The notes: generated from the letters alone by a model not told the origin. A DNA stretch of 64,000 bases from Ophryocystis elektroscirrha (GCA_030141585.1 JAQIFP010000009.1:60483-124482), one strand, 5' to 3'. Shown: positions 39,465 through 51,770, numbered from the stretch's first letter. Numbers and translations: made by a program.

Positions 39465-40502
39465 ATGAATTTAAAAGCAAAAGTTGTTGAAACTAAAATA
39501 ATTAATGAGCTACCATATGAAGATTCGCACTCAGAGCTTGTGATGAAAAGTAATAGACGTTATACTATCGAAGTAACACGAACTGAATTAACTAACATTA
39601 AAAATACTCTCGAAAGGAAAAAAACAAAATATAGTAACGTCTACAGCAGTGATACTGAAGCTTCCAGCGAATTTCCTGGTTATAGCAATGTCGATGCAAA
39701 TCGTAATATCCCGTTAAATTACACTCGAAACCCGTTGAACGCTCCAGAAAATTTCGCACTGGTAAAAAAAACTCGTAAATTATATATCTGGCAATCACTG
39801 AGCTTTACTCTGCTATTGAAATAATAAATATTATTTTACTAGTTTATATAATTTATTTGGAAATCGACATACGGATTTACATAGATAATAATTCTTTTTT
39901 TCAGTTATATTACGACAAGGATGCTGCTTACACTGACATCAAAAAAAAAAAAAAAAAAGAATTTATTTCTAATGATCTAGAAAGAAATGAATTTCTTCAA
40001 TTTGAAGATTGGATAGTAGATAAAACTACTAATCAGGAAAAATTAATCTATGTAAGAAAATAAGTATTTTTATACAGTAGAACTGTTATGCACAAACAAA
40101 ACAGTGTCATAGTCATATTAACAACCGAAATTCTGAAAATTCCAAGATCAAAACGAAGTTATGTCCACACTTCAAAACCAATACATGTTTAAGGTAAAAA
40201 AAAAAACAATTTTTCTCAAATAAATTTTTATGTATTAATTTATATGACAGTTAATATTTCAAAAGCTCTTTTTCGATTTTAGAAAAGCTAAAATATTCAA
40301 AAAATTAAATCTAATTTATTATAGAACATCTTCAAACTGTAAGTTTGCTCATGGATTAGATGAATTGCGAGGCACAAAGGGCTTTTATAAGACGCAAATA
40401 TGTATATTCTGGACAGCGGGACATTGTCGAGCGGGACTGAAATGTCGTCATGCACATGGTTATAATGATATAAGATATTATAACGATATTTATATGTTTT
40501 AA
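39465..40502 (+). CDS. CCCH zinc-finger protein (two fingers)
   Basis: Four exons join exactly in phase: 39465-39761, 39905-40051, 40105-40193 and 40325-40502, giving 236 residues. The N-terminal 160 residues are unrecognised and hydrophilic. They include a Lys6 run encoded by 18 consecutive A (39941-39958). Two CCCH fingers follow: KLCPHFKTNTC-LRTSSNCKFAH (C-x7-C-x6-C-x3-H, split by an intron) and QICIFWTAGHCRAGLKCRHAH (C-x7-C-x5-C-x3-H). The linker is LDELRGTKGFYKT. Likely a post-transcriptional regulator. The finger pair and linker closely resemble fingers 2 and 3 of the gene at 23900-24706. Confidence 0.85.
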
Positions 40503-40846
40503 GACATTTAATAACCTGTATGATCTTCTGTTTTTCATACATCTTTTTAGTAACCATCAAAATTAGTTTTCTAAGCTCCAAAAAAACAGCTTAACACTTT
40601 CCGCATCTAAGAAAATAATTTTAAGAAGTTTAATAATTTTCATATATATAGACTTCAATGAACAGAAATTTAACTTGCAAAAACTTTTTTAAGTATACAC
40701 AGTAAACTTTACGAATAACATTCCAATAGAATTTTTAAACGTAAATTCTATGCTTTAGTCTCACATAAAGTCTTTATGTTTTTAAATATGTAAGTATATA
40801 TATATTTGTTGTGAATACTTTGTTGTTCAATAAATAAAATCATTAT

Positions 40847-41846
40847 TTAACACGCTATATTTACATTACTTGGAAAAAAAGCTTGTACTCTTTTTATTGT
40901 ATCAATGACTTTTTCTTTATCGAATAAATATTGCGGACTTTTCAGATATATCAATAAGTAGTTATATGGCCCTTTCAACTGTATATCTATTTATAATTAT
41001 TACCGAAATAATAAGGTGATGATGAAATTATGCTCAGTATGCTATCAACTCTTTCTTTTATCAAACAGGTCTATTCGTTAAGTGATTCATTTATCAAATT
41101 TACTGAAGAAATCCGATCAGCACTTTCAGATACCCAAAACCTAATTTCTCTTCACTTCTTTTTTATTTACCAGTAATTCATGGCTTCATATGTAAAAGGA
41201 TTGCTTATAAGTAATTTTGTTGTGTAATTTAGTTCCTTCATAAGACTTAATTCAAATTTATCTAAACCGCATTTAAATAAAATAGAGCGTCTAATATTTC
41301 AATAAAGAAATTACTTGCACTAATACCGATATGACCAAATTAAAGTAGATTTAGGATGAACGTAGGAAATCAAAGAAATAAAATGTAATTCTTCTTCTAT
41401 GCTCGATAAATTCAAATACCTATATTTTAAAGAGAAAGAAAAAAAACCTCTGCTGTAATATTTTTTGTATATAGCCGTTCAACATCAATAATATCAGACA
41501 AGATACATCAAATTCTGAAAAAAAAGTGAGCTAATCAATATTTCATACCAAGTTTATCAACATAATTGTTAAATGTATCTAGAGCATATTTACGATGTTT
41601 CAACAAAAACCCTGCTGATAAGTTTAGCAGTTTATTTTTTTTATCAAATATAAAATCTGTGTCAATACTTTCTCCATTAATTTGTATCAAATATCTATTC
41701 GGCTGTTTTTTGTAATAATCATCACACATAAAAAAATCTAAAATTTCAATAATTTCACTGAAGTTAAATCACATAGAACTTGTTTGTTACATGTTAAATA
41801 GTTCTTCCTTAACAATATTACAAAAAATATTCAACGAAGTGTTCAT
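40847..41846 (-). CDS. PTAR1-like protein (prenyltransferase alpha-subunit repeats)
   Basis: About eight exons join in phase from ATG 41846 (MNTSLNIFCNIVKEELFN) to TAA 40847 (FPSNVNIAC). Intron sizes include 36, 30, 33 and 17 nt. The joined protein has the pattern of PTAR1: FDVSCLILLMLNG, then ELHFISLISYVHPKSTLIWSYRR split by an intron, then LNYTTKLLISNPFTYEAMNYW. These are prenyltransferase alpha-subunit repeats (Leu helix, P-K-S, W-x-x-R). In animals PTAR1 forms a third geranylgeranyltransferase with RABGGTB, acting on the SNARE YKT6 (established knowledge). The rest of the protein is helical. An alpha subunit of FTase or RabGGTase is the alternative, but the N-terminal part fits PTAR1 better. 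Confidence 0.68.
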
Positions 41847-42013
41847 TATAAACTTTTTTTCAGGATTATCTGAAAAAAAAATATAAAAAAAACGCATAAG
41901 AAAATTTTATATTAATTATATCATAAGAAAATTACATTTTATTCAATCAATACCTTATTGTTTTTGATACACCAATAAACCAAATAATTAAAAGACTAAG
42001 ATTCATATGAAGC

Positions 42014-45000
42014 TTAATTTATTATTATTCCATCCAGTTCTTTTGTTTGAGTCCAGATTTTGAATGTTCGATCAAATGAAGTAGAGACAAAACAATCCCC
42101 AGCTGGTTGAAAGTACATTATTTTTACTTTTAGTATGAATGAAATTTATTTAAACATTATAACTAAAATTCTATAAATTTAATGTGAAAACTTTTTCAAA
42201 AATATGTAAGCACTTCGACAAATTATATTATATTAAAAGAATTTATAATAATTATTTAAGCTATAAAAATGCAGTGTATTTATATATTACTTATTTTTAA
42301 TTCAAAAATTGTGAAAATAACAATTTATTTTTTGGTATTAGTATAATTGCACAAATAAATTACTTATACAGCGTGTATTCACTTTGTTAAATTATTCATT
42401 CACTGAAGAGAATTATAACTATGATTATTATTATTATTAAAACTATTAATATTATTATCAATATTATTTAAAATTGATTAACTTTGTATACTTTTGCATA
42501 TGCAAAACCAAAAATGTTATAAGATATATGCCTGCCTATGAGTCTCTTATTAATGGCAAAAATAAAACAAATAATTCAATCTAATTAATTAAAATAAATT
42601 CAGTACGACTTAGAAATATTTAATTATATAACAGTACTTATGAGACAAGACTTGTCACAATCATAAAAGTTTATTTTGATGGAATAATAAACAAAATAAA
42701 CTATTTATTGAATAATTAATTATAATACCGTGTGAAATATCAATGCCCATAATCCTTGATTCGTGACCAACAAGAATTTTGCTACAGCTGAAATCTGTGG
42801 AGGACCAAATTTTTAGGGTACTATCAAAACTAGAAGACATAATATAGCGACCGTGGACTGGTTCATATAAGACATCAGAAACCAATTTATTGTGGGCTAG
42901 TATGACATCAATGCACCTAGTTCGTTGATATATTCAATATACATTAAGATTTCTAGTTGTTAAATTTATAATTTTAGAATTTATAGAATTGGTAATATTT
43001 CTATAATTTTACTAATAATTTTGATTTAAGGCCAGTACCTCTGTTTGCGGATATCCCAAACACGGACTGTGTTGTCATCAGAACATGTGGCCAATTGGTT
43101 AGTTCCTACACAGTAAATCTGCATTAATTAAGTTGATTTACTCCATGGATTATTTGTTATACCAAGCACTTGTTTTACGTGACCCTGCAGAAGTTCAGTT
43201 ATTAATATTAAATTACCAATAAAGTTAATACAGTTCGGCCTGTTCGTAAATCCCAAGCTCTAATGATTCCTCCTGTGTCGCCCGTAAACACTAAAGATCC
43301 GTCTGGGTGGAATTTTAAGCCGTATACAGCTCTAAAAAATAATTAGTTCAGAGAACTAGTTACGAGGCGTGCCCTTCCTGTATAAGAAGTTCTTCACCTC
43401 TTTCTATATCCCAAAATCTCCAAGTTTCATCGTGAGAAGTTGAAGCTAAATAACGTGCGGAAGGATGACATTCTACTCTATTAACACGGTCTTCGTGGCC
43501 TTTTAATACAGTAATTGGTTTATTTTTTGACAGGTTCCATATTTGTATGGTAGAATCAAAACTTCCTGATAAAAGATGCCATCCCTCACTAAAAACAATA
43601 GGGTCTGTATCAACATTTGAATTGCTTGGTTCTAATTTCATTAAAACTTCTTTTTTATTTTTGGGGGGTACTTGTCGCGCGGTAGACTCAAAATATGGAT
43701 TCCAGTATAACGAATTTACTCTTTCTGTATGACTCTCCAAAGATATACTGTATTCGTTGCAGTCTGTTAGTAACCATAACTTTATGCTTGGAGACCAACT
43801 CGCTACAAACAGTTTCAAAAAAATTAATAATCTCATATAATATAATGAATTTTTACAACCGATATTAGGTTTTTATAAACAGACAGCTTTATAATCTTAC
43901 ACTTATAAAAATGTATATGCAAAGACTTGAATAAGTTAGACATAAATATGCAATTTTATACGTTAAAATTAGTTGTTCAACTAATAAGTTTTGGTATAAT
44001 TTTTGATTTTGCATAAATATAAAAAGCATGATTTGTAAAATACTCATTTTATGCACTTTTACTATTTGCAAACATATACTTCCACTACAAATCTATATAT
44101 TCATACATCGGGAATCAAGATACACTTGTTCGCTGTAACACAATTTATAACTAATTAAGAATAATCAAATTGACCATAAGAATAACTTTGAAATCATTTA
44201 TATTACAAAGACGTATTATCTAGAGCTTACACGTAGCTAAAAATGCATCTCCTTGGGGGGAAAATTTAGCACAGCACATGGGTCTTTCACTTCCCACTTG
44301 ACTAATGTAGCCTTCAATTTTAGCAGCTACGGAACGATTATAAGCTAAAACGGAACTTTCAATATCAAGAGGATCTGTTTTGGAATACTCTAGCTTATCA
44401 CTTTTAAGTCTTTTAATAGCTCGATGTAAAGAATATTTTGCAATTTCTTTTCGAACTTTTTCTAGTTTTGGACCACCCCTTGAAAAGAATAACCGTTGCT
44501 GCTGCTCAAACTTCCCTGTATCTGCGTAAAGTTGTGTCTCTTGAGATTTTATAGGTTGCTGAGCTAACAAAAACCGCAGTCGTTCACGACGTTCATAAGG
44601 CTGAAACATATGAAATCTCATGTTATGTCTTATAACTTATTATCTTCAATAACAGATATTATGATTTATTGCAGCAGCATAATTATTAGTGAGAAACTAT
44701 CTATTAATTCAAATTGTATATCAGTAACCGAACATAAGTTAGTATACAACAATAACATGTAAATAAGTGATAAGGCTTGAAGTTAAAAATTTGTCATTCA
44801 TAATAAATAATATTGCAATAACTAGAAAAATACCCCTTCACCAAACAAACATATCGGCTGTCCAAGTTCTTTCAAGCGTGCTTTTATCTCACTGTCGAGA
44901 GTTGGAGCAGGGACAAAACGAGCACTTTTTTGTAATTCATAGTTAGCTATATTGAATTGCTGCTGCTTTAAAGTGGTAGATTGAGAGTCTAGTAAAGAAA

Positions 45001-45112
45001 CTTGACTCAAAACAGCATTGCTATTTTTTGAATGTTCAATTTTATCCACAGCTGTTGGATCAATTGTGCCATAGTAAATATGTGATGTAATTTTCTCTGA
45101 ACCCCGGCTCAT
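42014..45112 (-). CDS. PRPF4: U4/U6 snRNP protein PRP4 (WD40)
   Basis: Splicing factor of the U4/U6 di-snRNP that works with PRP3. The N-terminal exon starts [15 protein letters not shown] and includes [20 protein letters not shown] and ICLFGEG. The next exon has [14 protein letters not shown], the PRP4/SFM-type motif, then [16 protein letters not shown] and [22 protein letters not shown]-terminal WD40 propeller follows, with [54 protein letters not shown] and [15 protein letters not shown]. The last intron (about 42,115-42,730) is over 600 nt and contains ATT trinucleotide-like repeats (42,425-42,470). The order SFM then WD40 identifies PRP4 with confidence. Confidence 0.94.
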
Positions 45113-45566
45113 TTAAATTATAAGGTTCACAATTTAATTACTGATAAATTATTATTTCCTGATGTTATATTGAATTTATTATTGTTAAAAACAATGCTAT
45201 AGATTCTTAAATATGATGTAGATTATAACACATAAAGAGCAAATTAATTTTTTTTTGCGTATAGATAATCTTCACTCTTATAAGCGTATCGTTGTTAATT
45301 AATATAATTGGAATCTTAATTATGTTTTAAAATAGTTTATTGAATTAAACCAATTTCATGTGTACGTTATAATGTAAATATGAGAAAATATGATTAGATC
45401 AAAATTACTCTAATCTGCTCTAATGCAATGAATTATTATTCTTTAGAATATTTATTATACACATAAAGCTTGTAAATATACTTATACTAATGACCCTTTG
45501 ATAATTTCTATCAAAATTTACGTATTGAATTCATATTCCCAATATAACATCAGCTTGCCATTTGTG
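45113..45566. other. Divergent promoter region PRP4/repeat protein
   Basis: 454 nt of AT-rich DNA between divergent genes. No gene seen. It marks the border between the housekeeping block and the lineage-specific block. Confidence 0.55.
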
Positions 45567-48500
45567 ATGGGTATTTTTACTAAATTTATATTTATTCTGA
45601 CTTTATGTTTACCTAGCTCGACATATGTAATTAATTTGTCAAGTAAAAAAATTCTATTTTGATACAAGTTCTTAGATATTTACAATACCGTATCTTGTTC
45701 AACTTTTCAAAAAAGAGTCTCTTTAAAATACACTGGTTTAAAAAATAAAACAAAGCCGATTGATGTATCATTGAAAGCAAAGTGTTTTATTAAATTGAAA
45801 CATTTTGATTTTTTTAAGTTTTCTGACATCGGCAAAAATCTCAAATTTATTGCAAAAGGCTGCCTCTTGAAGAATATCAAGAACAAGTTGTTGTTATGTA
45901 TACAAAACCTGGGTTCAGAAAACGCTATACAACAAATTCAAAGCTTTAGTTCTGATTCGTTACTAGTTCACCCTAAATATGAAGAAATACTAAATGTAAA
46001 TAACAAGGCTAATAGTTTCAAGGATTCTGTATCGTATAGATGCGATGTTACAAATGCAAAAAAACTAATAGACTCAATATTCATTTTCCTCGTAGAATTA
46101 ATTTCTCAAACAAAACAGATTTACATTATTATAAAAAATATAATTATTTGGACCCCTCGTACTTCAATACAAAATTTTCAACTGAACTTTGAGAATGTAA
46201 ATAATTTTAAAGCGGAAAATAGAGTTATTAATCTAAAAAAACTTCTAGTCAATAAGTGGATAGAATTACAATTATTTCAATGGAGGGATATTCAATCATC
46301 TATTTCGCTAATAATTCAAAAAAACACTTTTAAAGTGGATCAAAGTTACGAGCAGTTTCTATTCAATAATGGTATTAACCCTAAAAAATCCATTTCAAAG
46401 AAAATTTATTTCACAGCAAAAAACCTATTTAATTCAAATAAATTACTTAATGATTATCTGTTCAGCTTGAATAAGTTTCATTTTTACAAAGCAAGAACAG
46501 TTTGTTCTTATTTTAGAAGACAATTTCAACAATATGAAGCCATTCAATTTACCGAATACACTTCAAGTCAACATCAAGTACAAATATTTAATCAATCTTA
46601 CATATATCCATCCAAATTAATCCTTTTCTTAAAATTTTTGCCAAATATTTTATTGCAAGACCAAACGATATTTCAGAAAGCTTTGGTGACGAACAATCCG
46701 TATATACATCACCAAAATATCTTGAATAATATTTTCAAACGTAAAATAAATCATTTGCAGAACAATAATTCAATAACAGTTTTAAGCAATGAACTGAAGC
46801 AATCTGAAATTAATTCTTTTATTCAATCGTTCCCTTGTAAAGCTAAGAAAATAAAACGTGACAGATGCCTTCGCCAATTGACTACCATAACAGAGATTGA
46901 TACATATAGAACAAATTACACTCAACCAAATATGTTGGCGAATTCTCAACGAAGTACCTCAACACAGTTTCAACCGAGTACCTCAACACAGTTTCAACCG
47001 AGTACCTCAACACAGTTTCAACCGAGTACCTCAACACAGCTTCCAACAAGTACCTCAACACAGTTTCAACCGAGTACCTCAACACAGCTTCTAACGAGTG
47101 CCTCAACACAGTTTCAACCGAGTGCCTCAACACAGTTTCAACCGAGTACCTCAACACAGTTTCAACCGAGTACTTCAACACAGTTTCTAACGAGTGCCTC
47201 AACACAGTTTCAACCGAGTACCTTATTAGAGTTCCAACCAAGTAAATTTACAGAGTTTCAACCAGTTAGTTTTACAGAGTTTCAACCAGTTGGTTTTACA
47301 GAGTTTCAACCAGTTGGTTTTACAGAGTTTCAACCAGTTGGTTTCACAGAGTTTCAACCAGTTGGTTTTACAGAGTTTCAACCAGTTGGTTTTACAGAGT
47401 TTCAACCAGTTGGTTTTACAGAGTTTCAACCAGTTNNNNNNNNNNNNNNNNNNNNNNNNNNNNNNNNNNNNNNNNNNNNNNNNNNNNNNNNNNNNNNNNN
47501 NNNNNNNNNNNNNNNNNNNNNNNNNNNNNNNNNNNACCAGTTGGTTTTACAGAGTTTCAACCAGTTGGTTTCACAGAGTTTCAACCAGTTGGTTTTACAG
47601 AGTTTCAACCAGTTGGTTTTACAGAGTTTCAACCAGTTGGTTTTACAGAGTTTCAACCAGTTAGTTTTACAGAGTTTCAACCAGTTAGTTTTACAGAGAT
47701 TCAACCAGTTAGTTTTACAGAGATTCAACCAGTTAGTTTTACAGAGTTTCAGCCAAATATTCCGACCCAGTATCAGCCAAATATCCCGACCCAGTATCAG
47801 CCAAATATCCCGACCCAGTATCAGCCAAATATCCCGACGCAGTATCAGCCAAATATCCCGACGCAGTATCAGCCAAATATCCCGACGCAGTATCAGCCAA
47901 ATATCCCGACGCAGTATCAGCCAAATATCCCGACGCAGTATCAGCCAAATATCCCGACACAGTATCAGCCAAATATCCCGACACAGTATCAGCCAAATAT
48001 CCCGACACAGTATCAGCCAAATATCCCGACACAGTATCAGCCAAATAGATCGACAAAGTTTCAATCAAATAGATCGACAAAGTTTCAATCAAATAGATCG
48101 ACAAACTTTCAGCCAAGTAGTTCGACAGAGCTTCAACCAAGTAGTTCGACAGAGCTTCAACCAAGTAGTTCGACAGAGCTTCAACCAAGTAGTTCGGCAG
48201 AGTTTCAACCAAGTAGTTTTACAAATTTTCGAATAAGAAAACCTAAAAAATGTTATATAAGCTTTGATGATAAAGAATCTTTGATAACTGCAGTGAATCT
48301 TGAAGCAGAAATTAGTTACCCAAGCCCTCCAAAAAAAAAAAAATTGTCTGATGATACAGTTGATCTTTTCATGTCCAAGCTTTATGAGTTGCGTCAATCC
48401 GATAATATAACCGTAATTCAAAAACCCAATATACCTCACCTAAATAAATCCAATCAACCTTATCGACATAAAGTCGATCAATCTCACATAAATAAACCCT

Positions 48501-49051
48501 ATAAGTCAAACAAATCGACAGAGTTTCAATCAAGTAGTTTGACAAGACTTCAACCAAAAAAAAAAAAAAAACGTGAGATATACTTTGATAATGAAGCTTC
48601 TTTGAAAACTGAAATGAAACCTGGAAATAAAACTGGTTTCCAAAGTTCTCAAAAAAAAAAATTGCCTGATGATGAATTACCACTTTTAATATGTGTTGTA
48701 AACCTTGAAAATCCGCTTCAATTCAATCAAACAGGAATACTTATAAAACTCCACCAACCTCACCTAAATCAATCTAGTCAAACTCACCTAAGTAAACCCA
48801 GTCAAACTCACCTAAGTAAACCCAGTCAAACTCACCTAAATCAACCTCACCTAAATCAACCCAGTCAAACTCACCTAAGTAAACCCAGTCAAACTCACCT
48901 AAGTAAACTCAGTCAAACTCACCTAAGTAAACCCAGTCAAACTCACCTAAGTAAACCCAATCAACCTCACCTAAATCAACCCAGTCAAATTCACCTAAGT
49001 AAAACTCCACTAACCTCACCTAAATCAACCCAGTCAAACTCACCTAAGTAA
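45567..49051 (+). CDS. Secreted protein built from successive families of 8-residue repeats
   Basis: Exon 1 (45567-45642) encodes a signal peptide, MGIFTKFIFILTLCLPSSTY. A 33-nt intron (45643-45675) leads in phase to a long second exon. A unique region of about 400 residues (basic, Asn/Lys/Phe-rich) comes first. Octapeptide arrays follow: STSTQFQP, a transition through STLLEFQP and SKFTEFQP to VSFTEFQP and VGFTEFQP, the 100-N gap, more VGFTEFQP and VSFTEIQP, NIPTQYQP (about 12 copies), NRSTKFQS and SSSTELQP. A non-repeat spacer has poly-Lys runs. The tail is rich in SQTHLSKP and HLNQ octads. The gap shifts the apparent frame, and reading resumes at 47537. Ser/Thr density suggests O-glycosylation, so a surface, wall or mucilage role is plausible. 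Not recognised in any named family. Confidence 0.8.
46957..48235. repeat. 24-nt coding minisatellite (octapeptide arrays)
   Basis: Tandem 24-nt units in several sequence families in the second exon of the secreted repeat protein. Boundaries between families contain intermediate units. Because the period is a multiple of three and units lack stops in several frames, spurious ORFs appear on both strands. Confidence 0.92.
47436..47535. other. Assembly gap (100 N) within the octapeptide array
   Basis: Placeholder gap in the middle of near-identical VGFTEFQP units. The coding frame on the two sides agrees if the true gap length leaves remainder 2 modulo 3. Copy number is therefore unknown. Confidence 0.95.
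48755..49050. repeat. Second 24-nt coding repeat (SQTHLSKP type)
   Basis: About ten units of AGTCAAACTCACCTAAGTAA-like sequence encode SQTHLSKP and variants HLNQP at the C-terminus of the same protein. Confidence 0.88.
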
Positions 49052-50190
49052 ACCCAATCAACCTCATTTACTTAAAATAATTTTTATAATATAGTCTAGA
49101 TTTTTTACTTATCTATATCCAAAATATTTTCAATAAAATCTTTAATCATATGTCTAAAAACAATCAAGTTTTTAAAGTATAAAACTTAATTAAAAATAAA
49201 ATTATACAGAAATATACATTTTTTGTACAAGAATTAAAATACCTTTTTAGAAAATTTTAATATAAATTTTGAAAATCGGAAACACTTATAATCTGAAAAG
49301 ATTTTATTCAATAATCCAAAAAATGCAATTTATTACGAAATAAGTTTATTACTTATTTTTTTCAACGCTCTAAACATATCTCTAATTAAATTATGTCTAG
49401 TGATCAAATATGCATAAGAAAAAAATTAAACTAGAACTTATTCCTTAAAAATGAATTACAAGAGAAATTCTTTTTAGCTTGAACAGTTTATTACATAAAA
49501 TTATAACAAAAATACTCGATTCATTCCTGCATCTTATTATACGTGGTTTTCATTTTTAGGTTTACCAAAAATCTCATATATTGCTATACGCGGAAGTGAC
49601 AATTAATTTAATTCTTTTTCCTTAAACAGCTAGAAAAGTTTACACAGGTTTTTATTCAATTGATTAGCACATAATTGAATAACTTAATTTATAATTTAAC
49701 TATATAAGTTATAATTCAAAAAGTTTTAATTATTATATTTAAATTATTTTGTGAGAATATTATCCTTTATGTATTGGGGGGTGTAATAACAAAAAAAAAA
49801 TAATGCAATATTATTACAAAAAAAAAACTCATAAAACTAGATTTTATTATACAAATAGTTATGACTAATTTTTATTTAAAAAATAATTACTCTAGGAGTT
49901 AGACAAAGGTCGCAAAAATTTTGCAATATGGTCCCCATAATTTCATAAAAAAAAAATTTACACTTTTCATTTATCCAATTTATTGCAATTGATTGGTTTT
50001 GAAACAGATTAAATTAAAGTATTTTGCAAAAAAAAAATTAGAGAGATTTTTTTGTGATATCTGTATACCATAGTTGTGAAAAAATTATTTTGAAGTAATC
50101 AATTTTTTCCATTACATTTCAATTACTTTAAATTAAGAAACACTATTTCTGAAGTATTATACCGGATAAATCGTCTGCTAAGTTTTGATC
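49052..50190. other. Long AT-rich intergenic region
   Basis: 1.1 kb of AT-rich sequence with A tracts at about 49,791-49,830 and 49,949-50,040. It may include 5' exons of the next gene. No gene could be supported. Confidence 0.5.
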
Positions 50191-51480
50191 ATGAAAAGTT
50201 TGAATACAACCTCAAACCTTGATTCCCTTGAACACATTATAGCTGCTGCTAAGCTTAGTGTTGTGATACCAAATAAAAATACATCAGTTTCAAATTTATT
50301 TAATGAAGATAATTTTATTAATAATGGTATCAATTATATTAGCTAATTGTGGGCCAATTTTAGCATTAGTAAATCATGTCCAATACCATACAATTTTACA
50401 TGACAAAAATTTGAAGATTTGTAATCTTACAAATTATAAAAACTATCTTATGCAAAGTAGAATACAAATTTTATAATTAGATCATTCTAAGGCGAAGAAA
50501 TCATTTTTTGGATAATATTCAGTTTTGAAGAAGTAGAAAAAGTATTTCATAATACAAATCAAATCTCTAATAATACATGGCTAATATCTATATCACAAAA
50601 CATTAAAATTAATGTAACTTTGACCTCCCTTCAGGACACATATGTAAAAAATGACAAAAATATCAATTAATCACTTTATATGTTAGTGTTCGATTATGTC
50701 AAATAATTTTCAAAGTAATAAATCCTTGCCAATAAATGAGACCCTGTGGGTAGAGCCTGAAAACTTTGAAATATATCCAGAACTTTTAAAAATTCAGTAC
50801 ACCTTCAAAATGATATTATGTAACAAATAGAAATAAGTCTATGTGTTAAAGCAATTCCTATGGACTTATTAAATACCCCATTGTACATGTTAATTAATCT
50901 TATCGAGATTTTCTATAAAAAGTTATACATATTAACCTACAAAATTAATATCAGAAACTCACTTGAAAATAACTTAGATTATATTACTTGTGCAACATTT
51001 TCAAATTTAACATTATCTCAAAATCTTACTCACAAGATCTTTCTTAACTTGCACGAAGAGAATCAGTCTCAAGTAAATGCACGTCTAAACAAAATAAAAA
51101 CTAGATGGTATATCACGAACAATTACGTGATTCTATGATAGCAGGCCCAATAATAGTTACAAGGCCTTTATCAGTGGTTGTTTCCAAGAATCTTGAAGAT
51201 CGATTGATAGTAGAAATAACAAATACAGGTAATCTACAAATTGTTGTGCTTCATTTGAAGATTAAGGTGAAGAAATATTCACTTTACTTAATTGCTTCCT
51301 CAAAACACAACATCCATATGAATTGGAGGTATAGTTTTGTCAGGTTCAAATAATTCAAACAATTAGGCAGACTTACCAGCAATATATAATCCCAAAGATA
51401 TCTGTTGTTTATGCTTTCACCATCATGCTACCGAAAACCTAAATAGCTTTTTTATTATCGTGTAATAATAAATAATATTT
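50191..51480 (+). CDS. Putative multi-exon gene of unknown function (structure incomplete)
   Basis: Short open segments on one strand link through phase-consistent splice sites. MKSLNTTSNLDSLEHIIAAA continues, after a 16-nt intron (50327-50342), to ANCGPILALVNHVQYHTIL. Farther on, SQNIKINVTLTSLQDTYV and ETLWVEPENFEIYPELLK are seen. MDLLNTPLYMLINLIEIFY to LHEENQSQ joins, after a 32-nt intron (51073-51104), to MVYHEQLRDSMIAGPIIVTR and KNLEDRLIVEITNTGNLQIV. The last piece looks like a beta-sandwich of the kind found in trafficking or ciliary proteins, but no family is assigned. Several joins remain unresolved, and a decaying pseudogene is the main alternative. Confidence 0.35.
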
Positions 51481-51770
51481 TTCATAAAAAATATTTTTAG
51501 GTCTCTGCCAACGAAACAAAAAATAACATATGAAATTTTCTTTTAAAGTTTTTTCAATCTCTGCTTAATAAATTAAACTACTTTGACTTCAGTTTTTTAC
51601 TATCATCAAAAAAACCTATAATACACATTAACCGTATAGAGTCTTGTGCTATAAAGCTAATTTTATGTTTGAATAAACGAGAGTTTCAACGTGCACACAA
51701 TACACAATACATGTGAACAAAGTAGGAATATCAGTCTGCATGAAGAATGTGCTCTTCTAAATAAGATTCT

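Noticed and set aside
46882..48212. Several long ORFs on both strands and in other frames of the repeat region
   Set aside because: A 24-nt repeat without stops produces open frames everywhere. Only the plus frame continues from the signal-peptide exon and into the unique C-terminal region.
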